Shown here: one piece after another, positions 44,975 through 57,403 of the stretch
Layout of the letters: the number at the start of each line of letters is the position of its first letter
How positions within the stretch are numbered: the first letter of the stretch is position 1
Source: Camellia lanceoleosa
Taxonomy: Eukaryota > Streptophyta > Magnoliopsida > Ericales > Theaceae
Direction: 5' to 3'
NCBI GenBank assembly: GCA_025200525.1
Contig: CM045761.1
Location: 103,206,182-103,270,181, forward strand
Length of the DNA: 64,000 nt
The notes under the pieces: model-generated
What the model was told of the DNA's origin: nothing
Database searches by the model: none
The model's input: the letters and a program-made list of their open reading frames with translations, nothing else
Made by a program: the position numbers and the translations under genes

Positions 44975-46231
44975 TCAGGGGTAATATTTCTTCAACTTGT
45001 CCATGTTGATCGGTTGGGAAAACTCCAAGCCATCTAGATCCATTAGAACCACAGCTCCACCGGACCAGATTGACTTGATAATATAGGGACCAGTCCAATT
45101 GGGTCTGAACTTGCCCCTTGGGTCGTGGATGGGAGCTCGGTTGTCTTTGAGTACCAAATCTCCTTCTTTCAAATTCCTGGACTTAACCTTCTTGTTAAAA
45201 GCCCAGGCGATTCTGCGTTGATAACCTTGGATGTGGTACAATGCTTTCAGCCTTCTTTCATTGAAAAGCATGAGTTCCTCAAATCTGTTTTGCTGCCAAT
45301 CTGCTTCGGCTATCTGGCACTCGGCCAATACTCGTAATGACGGGACCTCAATCTCAATAGGCAAAACGGCCTCCATCCCATAGACCAATGAGTACGGAGT
45401 CGCCCCAGTAGAGGTTCTGATCGAAGTCCTGTAACCCCACAGAGCGAAAGGCAGCTTATCTGGCCAATCCCGATAGGTTTCCACCATCTTCTGTAGTATG
45501 CGCTTGATGTTCTTGTTGGCGGCCTCAACTGCTCCGTTGGTTTGCGGCCGGTAAGTAGACGACTTATGAAAAGCCACATTGTATTTCTCCAACAAATCAA
45601 TCACCTCCTTTTTGAAGTGGGAACCATTGTCTGAAACGATTTCGTTTGGGACCCCGTAGCGACAGATAATGTTGTTTCTGATAAATTTTGCTACGTGCGA
45701 AGCCTTCAACACTGCATAAGATTGGGCCTCAACCCACTTTGTGAAATAATCTATTGCTACCAAGATGAACTCATGCCCATTCGACCCCTTTGGCGTAACA
45801 GCTCCGATTACATCAATTCCCCAGACAGAAAACGGCCATGGCGAAGTCATGTTGTACAGCTTTGACGGCGGGACGTTCATGCGATTTGCATGAATTTGAC
45901 ACTTGTGACATCGCCGGACGAAGCCAATACAATCCTCCTCCATGGTGGACCAGTAATAACCTTGTCTAAGGATCTTCCGTGCCAACATTAACCCATTCAT
46001 GTGTGCACCACATTCACCCCCGTGGATGGCTTCCATCAGACACCTTGACTCTTCAGCATCAACGCACAGCTTGTGCATTCCCAGATGACCCCGTTTATCT
46101 GATTTACCCGCGGATGATGGTGAGCGCCATTCTTGATTGCCCTCTTGTCTTTGGCATTTACCTGGCGGGTATGCTTCTTTCTCCAAGAAGTTCGGATGTC
46201 GTAATACCGGGGTGTTAAGTCTGGACTTCAT
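44975..46231 (-). CDS. Integrase of the Tat/Ogre-like element, copy 2, open frame
   Basis: 418 codons, stop TGA. Zinc finger H70, H77, C108, C111 (GGECGAHMNG and RRCHKC). Core D140 (WGIDVIGAV), D201 (IVSDNGSHF) and E236 (QTNGAVEAANK). C-terminal FRPNWTGPYIIKSIW and a final NMDKLKKYYP. All catalytic residues are present, though the 40 residues before the finger look frame-shifted (GKCQRQEGNQEWRSPSS). The domain pattern is that of Tat elements. As part of a Pol polyprotein it has no own start codon; the M at 46231 is only the first in frame. The longest intact pol piece of the large element. Confidence 0.9.
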   Translation of the reverse strand: MKSRLNTPVLRHPNFLEKEAYPPGKCQRQEGNQEWRSPSSAGKSDKRGHLGMHKLCVDAEESRCLMEAIHGGECGAHMNGLMLARKILRQGYYWSTMEEDCIGFVRRCHKCQIHANRMNVPPSKLYNMTSPWPFSVWGIDVIGAVTPKGSNGHEFILVAIDYFTKWVEAQSYAVLKASHVAKFIRNNIICRYGVPNEIVSDNGSHFKKEVIDLLEKYNVAFHKSSTYRPQTNGAVEAANKNIKRILQKMVETYRDWPDKLPFALWGYRTSIRTSTGATPYSLVYGMEAVLPIEIEVPSLRVLAECQIAEADWQQNRFEELMLFNERRLKALYHIQGYQRRIAWAFNKKVKSRNLKEGDLVLKDNRAPIHDPRGKFRPNWTGPYIIKSIWSGGAVVLMDLDGLEFSQPINMDKLKKYYP

Positions 46232-46259
46232 CTATGGTCAATCGACTCATAGCGGTGCA

Positions 46260-46740
46260 AATTTACAGTCGATGATAAGCTGGGCGCAGGCGGACTCCAC
46301 ACGGGATGTCTATCATAGAAGATAGAGTTGCTAAAGAATCTGCGAACCTGTTGTTCTCTCTTAGTAGATGAGTAAAACTTAGCTTTTCAAACCGAGGGAT
46401 CAGCAAATCCAAGGTTTGGTGATACATCATCATCTTTTCCTCTTTTACTTTCCAGTCTCCTTTAGCTTGAGACACAACAAGGTTTGAATCCCCAATAACG
46501 TCCAGTCGTTTTGCCCCTAGTTCCAGGGCTGCTTCTAGACCAGCGATACACGCCTCATATTACCTTCATTATTGAGACTTTGAGCCGGAGTTTGAAGGCG
46601 AGAGGATCTGAGAATCATCGGTGCTATCGGCAACACTCCTATCCCATACCGTGTTGATTTGATGCTCCGTCAAAGTACATAAATCGAGTCTCTTCGTCGA
46701 TATCACGAAATTGATTCATCAGGAACAAATATTCAACGCT
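46260..46740 (-). pseudogene. Second, archaeal-type RNase H domain, copy 2, broken
   Basis: 46475-46263 reads GDWKVKEEKMMMYHQTLDLL, then FTHLLRENNRFADSLATLSS, the end of the extra RNase H of Tat elements. The front half lies in other frames. The extra domain is a marker of the group and is thought to have been acquired from cellular-type RNase H1. Confidence 0.75.
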
Positions 46741-47110
46741 TCATCCCCTCAACCGGGTGGTCGGCAAGGAACTCTGCTACTGCTATTCCTTTTACTGACT
46801 TATGCGCCACATATGTGAGATCAAATTCGGAGAGCAACAGCAACCAACAAGCTAGCCTACCCGTAAGCGTTGGTTTCTCGAAGAGATATTTGATGGGATC
46901 AAGTCGTGAAACCAACATTACAGAGTGAGCTAACAGGTAGTGCCGCAGCTTCCTGGTAGCCCACACCAGAACTAAGCAAGCCTTTTCCAGCGGTGTATAT
47001 CGGGTCTCATACTCCAGCATCTTCTTCTTTGAGATAGTAAATGGCTCTTTGCCTTGTCTTGATTCTTGTGCAAGCATGCCCATTGTAGTTTCGATTCTTG
47101 TGATACAAAA
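46740..47110 (-). pseudogene. gypsy-type RNase H domain, copy 2
   Basis: 47083-46733 reads KKKMLEYETRYTPLEKACLV, LRHYLLAHSVMLVSRLDPIK, LTGRLACWLLLLSEFDLTYV and AEFLADHPVE. The first part (GCMLAQE-like) has a frame shift near 47080. Confidence 0.8.
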
Positions 47111-48346
47111 TCAACGGTTTCCCTGGTTCTGGTGGCGATAAAACAGGTGGGTTCTGTAGATATTCTTTAATCTGTTCAAATGCAGCTTGGCATCGGCCGT
47201 CCCATTGGAACTTTTTTCCTTTCTTCAGGACGCCAAAAAGTGGTTCACAAGTCAAGGTTAATTTTGAAATAAACCGTCTTATGAATTGCACTTTACCCAG
47301 AAAGCCTCGCACCTCCTTTTCAGTCCTTGGTGGTGGCATTTCTAGGATGGCCTTGATCTTGGAAGGGTCGACCTCGATGCCCCTTTGTGTATGTCGAAAC
47401 TGACATTTTCCCCCTGTAACACCAAGCGTACATTTCGAGGGTTTAGCATGGCAGGAATTCCACGATCCTTTGAAAAACTTGTGCAAAGGCGGTGTGGTGG
47501 ACCTCTCATTCTTTGGATTTAACAGTCATGTAGTCCACATACACCTCCACCTCCTTGTGGATCATATCATGTAGTATTGTGGTCGGCCCGTTGATAAGTA
47601 GCTCGGCGTTCTTCAACCCAAAGCGGCATTACTCGATAGCGATATGTTCCCCCGGGGTGGTGAATGCGATCTTTTCCTGTCTTCTGGTGCCATCACTATG
47701 GTTGTATCTGAGAAGCCATCCATGAATGAGAGCAATACATGCCTGTGTGAAATCTACCAACTCATCGATGTGCGGTAAGGAAAGTCGTCCCGGACTAGCT
47801 CTGTTCAAATCACGAAGTCTACACACGGATCTGCCATCTTTCTTGACACGGAACAATGTTAGCCAACCAAGTCGGATATTGGATACGGCGAAACTGCGTC
47901 GATTTGCTTAGTGACCTCTTCCTTAATCTTAAGAGCCCAATCCGGCGGATCATACGAGTTTACGCTTGGAGTCGGGCCTCGGGGTCAAGGGGGATCCGAT
48001 GTTGTACAATCTCAGGATCGATTCCAGGCATGTCTTCGTAAGACCACGCGAAAACATCTTTGAAATCTTTTAATAAAGCGACTAAGCGCTCACGTTCCTC
48101 CGAAGACAACGTGGACCCGATCTGGACCAGCCGCGGGTCCTCCTCATTACCAATGTTCACGGTAATGATTTCATCCATTAATGGTTTAACAAATCTCTCA
48201 TGCTCTTGCTCAATTAAGCGTTGTAAAACCGGAGGAACTTCGTCCTCGTCGTTTTCATCAAAGTTTTGAAAGTCTGAATTAATGCAATAAATTAAGGCCT
48301 GAAAAATACTCGAAAACCACAGATAGTTCATTCTCATTAGGCACAT
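47110..48346 (-). pseudogene. Reverse transcriptase domain, copy 2, broken
   Basis: 48346-47960 reads VPPVLQRLIEQEHERF, EEDPRLVQIGSTLSSEERER and FAWSYEDMPGIDPEIVQHRI, the entry to RT of Tat elements. 47856-47629 has RDLNRASPGRLSLPHIDELV and CIALIHGWLL. The catalytic box near 47530 reads YVDY instead of YVDD. 47486-47007 has the thumb (GIEVDPSKIKAILEMPPPR, VRGFLGKVQFIRRFISKL). Confidence 0.8.
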
Positions 48347-48839
48347 CTAAATCGTCCGATTCATTGGTTACAGACTCAAATGAAAAGGAAAAAAACTGAC
48401 TGGACACAGGCTGTGGCATCGGGTTAACATCCCAAGAGTACCAGACTTCGGACTCGGTCAGTGGAACCCGATTCAAACTCACGAGGACTCGGTGGAATCG
48501 ATTCGGCTCACTACGACCGGTCTTCTTTGGACAAAAATCCCTCCTCGTCTTGCCAAGTGAGAGAGGGTCGATTGATGCATCAAGATAGGCTGCTGGTCGG
48601 CTCATGGCCGTTTCATCCCCAATCATGGAAACCACGAAGTTATCCCCAAGCACTCTTGGTCGATCGGAGAATCGAGAGAGACATGCAGTGCTACCCCATT
48701 TCCAATTACGTGCCCTCGGGATCCTTGCCTTATTCTGCTCAACCTCGGTTGTTGGAGTGCATGCGCTCTGTGGCAACATCATCCCGGATAGTTGCGGAGT
48801 CGAAGAAGATTTGAAACACAATGCAGCGCTTCTTCTCGC

Positions 48840-49620
48840 GTTTAGCCATGGCTCTGGGAAGCGCAAAATGGAAAGTCCTCCCCTCTGGGCCAAGCGTCCG
48901 TTCGAGTATCTGGATGGGCACTGTGCATTAAGTCAAAAAGGCTTCCGGCTGCTTCGCCACAGCTCTGCCGACCATTTCCTTTCCTTTCCTTACCTTGTCT
49001 TCTTTGGTGGGCACATAACCTAGCCCAAAGGTATGCGCGTTGTGTGGCACCGGCCAATCTTTGCGACTCCTTTCTGCCGCTTCTTCCTAATCCCATCCGG
49101 GAATATGTTGTAGCTTGTTCATGAGGTAGGCGGATTGAGCAGCGTACACACCTTCATTCCTGACCATTATATTACGCACTACGGGCCTCCGCCAAAGTGA
49201 ATCTGATAAGAACACGTCCTCCGTGCCATGCTCGATTTCCAAAAGCTGGCGTGAACTTACGGCGGATGGATGGATGAATTTCGAAAACAATTGCAACCCC
49301 TTCCGTGAGGGTATTTCAACATCTGGTGCAGTGGAAGAGATCGCTTTTACTTGGTGCAACCACGGCGCCCAAGAGCAAGTTGAAGGTTGCGGGAGCGTCC
49401 AAGACATGAAATTCAATGTTGTGTTGTCTGGACCAATCTGGTCTGAACCTTGCGATCCCCATCACTTCCCTCTTGGTATTATCATAAGCTCGATCACGAG
49501 TGGTTGGTATAAAGTCTGCGGGTTTCAACCGATTGCATATCTTTATTTGGGCGGAACATTGATAGCGAACCGGTATCAACAAGTACCACCGGTATCCACT
49601 TATCTCTACACTCCACGGAG
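48840..49620 (-). pseudogene. Protease and G-patch-like region, copy 2
   Basis: The aspartic protease active site is VVLVDTGS with DTG at 49577-49569. Downstream pieces (49582-49316, 49416-49087) carry the flap and core, including EFHVLDAPATFNLLLGA. At about 49110-48980 the pattern GMGLGRSGRK and, in copy 1, GLGYLPTKK resembles a G-patch, a glycine-rich RNA-binding motif known next to some retroelement proteases. Confidence 0.7.
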
Positions 49621-50774
49621 ATGTAAAGAGGTTTGTTGTGATTCACGCCCTCAGGCAGCAATTCCTTATCTGAAAAGGTTAATGCCGGGGAACCCCCTCC
49701 CGGAAAAACCAGCCCAACCAGCTGCTCTGGCGTAATTTCGATGTAGAGTTTGGCCTTGTCCATAGCAGATAGGACAGCTTGTCTGTGCACCCTTGAAGCC
49801 ATAGCGGTCCCGGATGGAGATGTCACTTGTATTTTCTTTAACTGTTTGAGCACAGCTTCTTCTTCAATCTGCTTCTCTCTCTGTTTCTCGGCCTCTTTAT
49901 CTTTCCCAGACGTCTCAGGTTGGTCGAGTTGCGGGGGCTTGAAGTACTGCCCACTCCTGGTCATGTGATCCACCTCATCGAGGTACCAAGTATCATCTGG
50001 TTGGGCACCTGGCCAATCTTCATCCGTGTGGGCAAGACACAAGTCATCGTCTTCCCACCACATCCCGCTAGCATTCAACAGACACCTATCTGGTTCTGGC
50101 AAGTTTGTACTCTCGGTACTTTCATCCCACATGCTCACAGTATGTCCTGCTCTTGCGCTCACAGCACTTTCATCTTCTTCATGGTTCTTGGCTTTCCGGA
50201 TTCTCTCAGAATCCCACCTCTTCTCTTGCTCCTCCTGTGTTAGTACGGTTTGTTGTTCGGTTTTCACAATATCTTGGTCCCGAGCGGAATTCTTTGCACC
50301 GGCGCTGTCCGGCGGTTCATTCTGACTCTCGGCCCTTCCGGCTATCATTGATACCTTTGCCCCTGCTGGGCCTTGCCCTGGCTGAACTTCCACAACATCT
50401 GGCTGATCATCTAGCCACCCGGTAATTTCTGCTGATTCCTCATATTCAAACCAATTGATTGTTGCATCCCCTACTTCTTGGTCGTTGAAGAACTGGAGGT
50501 TAGCAAAATCTTCTTCCACCATTGTCAGATCATCCGCCCCTTGTTCTAGTCCATCCCCCCGAATCATGCATAGTTCAGCTTTTTCTGGCAGTCCTACAAT
50601 CGGCTCGAGCCAAGCCTTGATACAATGTATCCACTCGGAACATAGGCTCTCCCAGCTAGATTCCCAGGTGTCCCATTCGGACTCACCAATTACATTTCCC
50701 TTGAAACACCCGTTCCATCTTCGGAGGTCACCACCTCTTGCTCGGATTGGGTTGTGAAGGTGTCCAACATGCAC
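49620..50774 (-). CDS. Acidic gag-protease spacer, open in copy 2
   Basis: An open frame 50774-49494 (426 codons). Its first 370 residues are rich in Asp, Glu and Gln and lack a domain I recognise. Landmarks are IVGLPEKAELCMIRGDGLEQ, NDQEVGDATINWFEYEESAE, SMWDESTESTNLPEPDRCLL and a Lys/Glu coiled-coil-like stretch around residues 290-315. It ends in the protease start (DTG at residue 400). Long spacers of unknown function between gag and protease occur in Ogre-like elements, where an intron has been reported; I see no certain splice pair here. Confidence 0.65.
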
Positions 50775-50989
50775 AAGTCAGTGCAATCAGGAAGGACCAC
50801 CTCCGGCTTGGGTAGGTGAGAGGAGTAATATAGATACTAGGATCGTGAAAGCGACCCCAGTTTGGATGTGGCTGACTCTTTTGGGTGGTGGGTCTTGGTT
50901 ATGTCTTGAAGTGGGTTAGTTGTGACGTTGGGTCTTTCGGAGAATGCGATGATGTTCTTGTCAACGAGGTCTTGAATCTCGTGGCCTTG

Positions 50990-52560
50990 GCGAAACATTG
51001 ATCGTGTCATGGCTATCTTCTTTGGTGAATGCGTCTGATGCCATTTGGGTTGTGGAAAGGGGGAAGTGGATTCGGCAGTGGCCTCGGTTCCAGGGGTGTC
51101 AGATGCTTCTTCCTGATTAACACCCCCAGAGCCTTGGACAGGGGCATATATAGTGGAGTGAAGGTTCTTTGGCCTCTGGATTGATATCTCGGGGCTTGGT
51201 TACTGCTCCCGGAGGTACTGGAAAAGGGGGTGGCCGCTGCGGGCCTTGGTTGAGAAGGGAGGGTGGTGGTGACCATACCGACCTCTGAAGTTCTTGTGTT
51301 GGTAGCGCCACTCGGGCCTGCGTTGTTATTGCGATTGAATGTCCTTCGGGGCTGTTCTCGGTCCTGATCGATTAAACCTTGCTTCATCGCATCCTCGATC
51401 TGTACCCCCATCTCGTGTAAATCTGAGAAGGTGGGGAAAGGGAGTACGATCATTTTCTGCATTAACTTGGGTTGGAGGTTGCGTACAATCATCCGAATTT
51501 GATCCTTATCTGTTGGCCTTAAGGTCATCATCGATGTTTTCGCTCTCCACCGAGTTACAAAATCAGAGAAAGTTTCTTTTTGCTCCTGCCTCGTTGTCTC
51601 GAGATCACGTGTTGTAATCTCGATCTGCGTGTTATACGAATACTGAGCAACGAAGGCCTCAGCCAACTCATCCCAATTTCTCTTCACATCGTCTTCCAAT
51701 TTTGCGTACCAAATGGCCGCCACCCCCGACAAAGTTCTGCCAAATAAAGAAAGCTTCTGTGGTCGGGTTAGGCCCATTGGCCACAAGATGTCTGAAAATA
51801 GCCGGAGATGGACCATAGGATCCCCTGATCCGTCAAAACGATCAATCTGGGGCATCTTGAATCTATTCGGCAGTGTCACGGCCACGTCAGTGTAGCCATC
51901 TTCAATGTCTGGGATGGCCTTCACCCCTTGTGATTTCTTAAAAAGCTTTTCGGCTTACTCGGCTTGTGTATGATCTACCTCGAACTCAAGCGGAGTCCGA
52001 GTGGTTAGGTGTGAGATTCTTGGGCGATTCTTGGCGAAGTGGGGGCGGGCCGATTGGAAGACCTATTTCCTCTTGAGTATTCGGACATCGGGTAAGGTAT
52101 TACGAGTATTTGGGAGGACATTACGAGGATTTGGCGGGGTGTTACGACGGTGGATGCTGCTCGGTAGCGGAGCGGTGGAGAGGACCACGATGTGAAGCGA
52201 GCGTTGCGTTCTTTGTTGCGACCTAATGTCAGCTTCGGCTGTTGGGCCATGGCGTAACTTGTTGTTTGGAAAATTCCGCTTGGCGGGTGGCATCATCTTG
52301 CATCGCCTCATGCTCTCATGCATCTGGCGTATCATCGCCTCCATCCTGACATATTCTGCATTTCCATCCTGAATGGCGGTAAATGTACTTCTCGGCGGAA
52401 CCACGAAATCTCGGCTGATTGTTTTTTGTCCAGCGACCCTCTGTCGGTAATCCTGTTAACACGCTGCGCCTTCTCGGCCTTCTTCTGATAACTGGGGGTA
52501 GAGAGTGGAACACTGGATGTCGTCAGCGAGATCCTCGGATCGGTTGGTCGGCGACCTCGT
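50990..52560 (-). CDS. gag of the Tat/Ogre-like element, copy 2
   Basis: The core is open at 51924-51013: FKMPQIDRFDGSGDPMVHLR, LFGRTLSGVAAIWYAKLEDD, VAQYSYNTQIEITTRDLETT and VTRWRAKTSMM, the Retrotrans_gag (capsid-like) domain. A Ser/Gly/Gln-rich tail follows, then near 51010 a segment matching copy 1 TTDQCLNLRHEIQDLVDK. The N-terminal part (52560-51930) is broken but contains MEAMIRQMHESMRRCK, a likely coiled coil. The start codon is not resolved. Gag builds the particle around the genomic RNA. Confidence 0.8.
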
Positions 52561-53305
52561 GTCCAAAGTGCTTGGGGGTATCTATTGGTTGGAAGTAATC
52601 GTGCTAAAAGCGCCTAGCAAAAAAGATAATAAGCGAAAAGGAAATAAATAACCCGAAAAGCAGGCATAATAAAGCTTAAATCAAATACACAACACATAGT
52701 CGGACATACAACACGCGGTTGATAAAATTTGAAAATACATCCTCAATCACTGATCCTTTGTCACTGTATCCTTTGTTCCCCGAAACCAGCGAATCGGATA
52801 CTCACAGACAAGCGATTCTCGAATCTTGTTGGTGCCCGAACTGATGCCCAAACTCAACTAATACATGCATTCCCTGTAGAGACGCACTCTAACAAGCACA
52901 TAACAGATAAGTGAGAGCTAAAAACACCCCTACGTTGGGGGCAGGGTTTCCCTGTCCTATTTTGTCAGGAGCTAGGGTTTCACTACGCACGCAGCGATTT
53001 CAAACAACCTATAAACGGGTAAGCAACCTGTCCTAGTTTGGAATGGTCACTATGGATCCGAATATGCACTAGGTCGAACGGTCAAAAAGGGTGCCCCGGT
53101 AAAACCGGGGTTTGTGTTCCCATACTGGCGAGCATGTAATCGACCTTATGGACATGCCTTGACAAGACAAGCCTCGACAAACCGCTCGGGAATAGCGGAT
53201 GGCAAACCACGGTGTCCTAGGCGCACCAATGCAAATGCAATGCAAAGAAATAAACAAGTGTAGTCAAAACCAGATATCACGAGTTCGAGTCAAGTTCTGT
53301 AAATC
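52561..53305 (-). other. Leader (5' UTR) of copy 2
   Basis: About 745 bp between gag and the primer-binding site; like 22167-22886 with scattered differences. No gene supported. Confidence 0.55.
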
Positions 53306-53322
53306 GGCCAGAGTGCTTGAAG
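53306..53322 (-). other. Altered primer-binding site of copy 2
   Basis: Reads CGGCCAGAGTGCTTGAAG-like where copy 1 has CCCAGCAGAGTCGCCAGAAA. Position is right, complementarity largely lost. The change affects two CAG motifs. Confidence 0.5.
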
Positions 53323-55029
53323 CGTAGGCGTCCCGAGCATATCCGGGAAAGGGAGTGCGAGTCCCCCCCGTTCTGGTTCGATATTGGGTCACTACAGTTC
53401 GAAGGACTCAAATGTCACGGTTCTTAATCTTGAACCGAAGAGTCCAAATCCGACAAATCGTTTTTGAAAACAAATTTTTTGAAAGAAGTGCCAAACATGG
53501 ACTGCCGCCCGGAATCTGAGTCGCCACCTAAATATTTTAAAATCGGAAATTTAGGAAACCACGACTCGGTGCCAAAAGGCCGCGTGTCCGTCATCACCAA
53601 AGTTGCCTCGGCTCGGGAACTTAGTACGATTGGGAAGGTCGCCGTGAGCACCCCTTCGCCCGATCAAAGACCGGCCTCTACTAACCATGATATCGATTTT
53701 GAAAACATTGTGAGTTCTTATTAGGTTATTAGCCTAGGTTACTATGTGATCGCCTGACATACAAGTATAAATGAATACTTTGAATTGGAACAAAACATTT
53801 CATGTTTGTTTGTTTGAAAATGGTTTGATGGTGCTACCCGCAGGTAGGCTAAGACGTGGATTTGCCACCCTCGGGTGGGCTTAGAAAACATGATTTTGCC
53901 ACTATCTAGTGGGCTTAAAACAAACATTTGATGAATTGTCCAATCCAAGTAACCCAACCTCCATCCACAGGCATTCAAGGCAGTTATATCACATAAGCAC
54001 ATAGCCTCATAGTAAGCATGCTATTCATGGCAACACTCACACACATGCAAGGATGCTAAAGCATAAAACTTACATAGTACTCCAAGCCAAAACAAAAGCC
54101 GATTAGAAATCCATGCATGGATCCTAAGTATACAGAATTGCCTAATGCAACACATGCAAAAATGCAAACTATAGCAGGCTCGGCTATTCTAAACATGGCA
54201 TATGAAATGCTACAACTATCACGTATTCAATTTGGAATTGAAATACAAATGCAGTTTGTATGATGTCTTGAGGCAGTGCATGCAAAACAGATGAATGATG
54301 CAAACATGCTGTCATACTGTATGCTAATTGAAATATGCCCTATATCTAACCATCATAAGCAGGTAAATAAAAGGGAGAAAGAAGTGGGGGTTGGAAGACA
54401 TACATCACACTCACACACCCTTATTACAATTATGCCCTCGCGCAGAGGGTCCGAATAAATATACAGTTCGAATGTCCGAATAAAAGAATAGTACAGTCCG
54501 AAATAATACAGTCCGAATAATATACAAATTCCTAATTAATTAACAAATTAACGAAGAAAAATTGTAAACTGGCATGCAAACCAGGGGCGCCTTATACCTT
54601 TCAGGATGATGAAATGATGCATGCGGATGCCTTTCTTGAAATCCTTTGGGATGCCCCAATTAGCCTCTGTTTGCGGCGATTCTCGAAATCGTGCCAAACT
54701 CGGAAAGTTCTTGATTCTTCATTTCTTTTGCAGAGGCGAGAGGGCATAGCAATGTATTTCACAAATATATGCATGCCTCGATCCTCGTGCCACCAATCAC
54801 GCATATCGATGCATGATGGCGTAGTCGGATTGCACAAATCAATATGGGGTGAATGCGGATGAATGCTACAACAAAACCTAACTCCATCATGGGTAATCCG
54901 AATTGTCGATGACTTGGGAATTGAGACCCGTTACGTCACTCGAGTGCAGGCGTGCCTCGTTTCCCGTGCCCGGGCTAACTCCTATCCGAACACGATGCAA
55001 TATGCATGACATGCAATCCTAACACACAT

Positions 55030-55770
55030 AATGCTATGAAAATGGGATGCTTCGAAATGCGTGCATGCAGACGCATAAAGCGAAAAATGACATAAAGGCA
55101 CGCAAGCGGCACGAAATATGATATACAATGAACCTAAAATGAGATGTCTCGAAATCGTGCTTACAGGCACGTAAACCGAGAAAATGACATACGGATGTAA
55201 TGGGACTAAAAAGAGATATGCGATGCGGTATGGGCTTACACCAACATGAGTGAGCCTCGGCCACACTCACACAGGAGGCCAGTGAATGAAAATGAAGTGC
55301 CTCGAAATGCGTGCTGCAGACGCATAAACCGAAACAATGGCATATGCAATGCAAGGAGACTAATATGGCATACAGAATGCAAAATGGACTTACACTAACA
55401 TGAGTGAGCCTCAGCCACACTCACATAAGAGGCCGTCGGATGAAAATGAGATGCCTCGAAATGCGTGCACACGGGCACGCAAATCGAGGCAATGACATAC
55501 GGAATGCAATGGCATACACAATGCAAATTGGGCTTACACTAACATGAGAGGGTCTCAGCCACACTCACATAAGAGGCCGATGGATGAAAATGAAGTGCAT
55601 CGAAATGCGTGCACACGGGCACGCATAAGCCGAACAATGGCATCAAGGTATGAAATGTCACTCCAAATATAGATTGGACTTATACTAATGTGAGAGAGGG
55701 ACTCGACCATACTCACATAAATAGGAGATGAAAATGAAGTGCCTCGAAATGCGTGCCCGTAGACACAAAC
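55030..55770. repeat. Tandem repeats of about 140-155 bp in LTR C
   Basis: Same array as in LTRs A and B, with AATGAAGTGCCTCGAAATGCG and CACACTCACATAAGAGG. Confidence 0.85.
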
Positions 55771-56159
55771 CTGAGCAATGGCCTAAGGCATAAAATGGCA
55801 TGCAAATGAGGCGTGGCATATGGCATATGGAAAATGGAAATTACAGCAGCCAAAATGATGCAAAAACACCCCCCGAATTATAGCAAAATTACACGCGATG
55901 CCCGAAATGCTATGCTAAGTGCCCGAAATGACTTGCGGCTATGCAAAACATGCACAACATGGACATGAAGTGTAAAGACGGATGCTAGGCAGCCCCTAAA
56001 CTAGCATTTTTCAGTACAAAAGAAGGCCAAACAACAATCACAAGAATGGCAAAAAATAGCATGCAAAAATGGGGAAAAGAAGGAAAAATGAAGCAAATGG
56101 TATACGCAATGCTCAAACTGAAAAATACAGTTCTACGACACTGAAGAGGGGCCAAAAAT

Positions 56160-56960
56160 ATGAACATTTACAGCTTATGAAAACCTCCAAAACAGTATGT
56201 AGATATGCTCAACATTGCATGCAAAATATGAGCCAAAAGAGGGCTATAAAGAGAGGTATACCAAGAATTCACCAAACATCCTAAGACCCTTAACAAAACA
56301 TGAAGAAAAGGACAAAATATGACTCTTTACAGACCTGATCATGGCCGAAAACAGGAGCAACATAGGCCTAACAAAGCATGCAAAATGAGGGCCAAAGAGG
56401 GGTATAATGACAAGTATAACATGGAGACCCCTAATGAAGTTGATCCCTTCTAAAATGTTGTAGAGGGACATAAAATAATCCTACTCACAGTTCATGACAT
56501 GCTCCAAAACAAACCACATGTAGGTTAAACAAATCATGCAAGTTTACGGTAAATATGAGAGATTATGAAGCAAGTAGATGATAGAGAGGCCAAAAAGGGT
56601 TGAGCCATTCTTCAATGTTGAAGAGGGGCTCAAAATAGGCCCACTCACAGTTTATATCATTCTCGAAAACAGATCACCCACAAGCTAGATGAAGCATGCA
56701 AAAACAAGGGTAAAACATGGATTCAAAGCAAGTGATATATGGAGCATGAAAACAAGGTTGAACCCTTCTTCAATATTGAATAGGGGCTCAAAATAAGCAC
56801 AATATCAGTTCATGAGATGCTCCAAATCAGATCACACATAGGCCAAATATTCAATGCAAAATAATGGCATATAAGGCGGTATTGAAGGAAGTGTAAGATA
56901 GAGGGCTCAAACAGGGTTGAGCCCTTAAAAAAACATCAAGAATAGCTCAAAAGAGGACCA
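56160..56960. repeat. Diverged repeats of about 160-185 bp in LTR C
   Basis: Same block as 5240-6060 and 25730-26540. Confidence 0.6.
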
Positions 56961-57268
56961 CTTTCAGTGTTGGACGATACTCAAAACAGTGAGCAAGTAG
57001 GATTAAGAAAAGAGACAAGAAAATGGTGTAAAGAGGGATTGAGACTCACCCTTGAAGACCTTTCTTTCCTTGCTTCTTGACTTGAGAAATGTTGCTTCTA
57101 AGCCTCTAAGGACCTCTTCTTGTTGCTGGAAATGGAGTGGTGATGGTAGTGCTTGATGATGATGAACAAAAGGCACCAAAACTTGAAGATTTTAGAGAAA
57201 TGGAGATAGAGGAGTGTATGTATGCTTGAGAGCAAATTTTCTAACCCTTGGGACAAGTTCTTGGCTGC

Positions 57269-57275
57269 CTTATAT
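57269..57275 (-). promoter_or_regulatory. Candidate TATA box of LTR C
   Basis: The minus strand reads TATAAGGCAGCC, as in LTRs A and B. The GGCCGG cluster is 130-195 bp upstream. Confidence 0.35.
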
Positions 57276-57403
57276 GGACAAAAGGAGGGGTGTAAAGGTG
57301 GGGGGAAATGCACCCAAGTATTCCCCTCCAAAATATCCCCCGGATACAGGTCTTATCTGGGGGAAACAGCTATACAGCTGTAAAGTGTGCACTGAGAGGA
57401 TGT

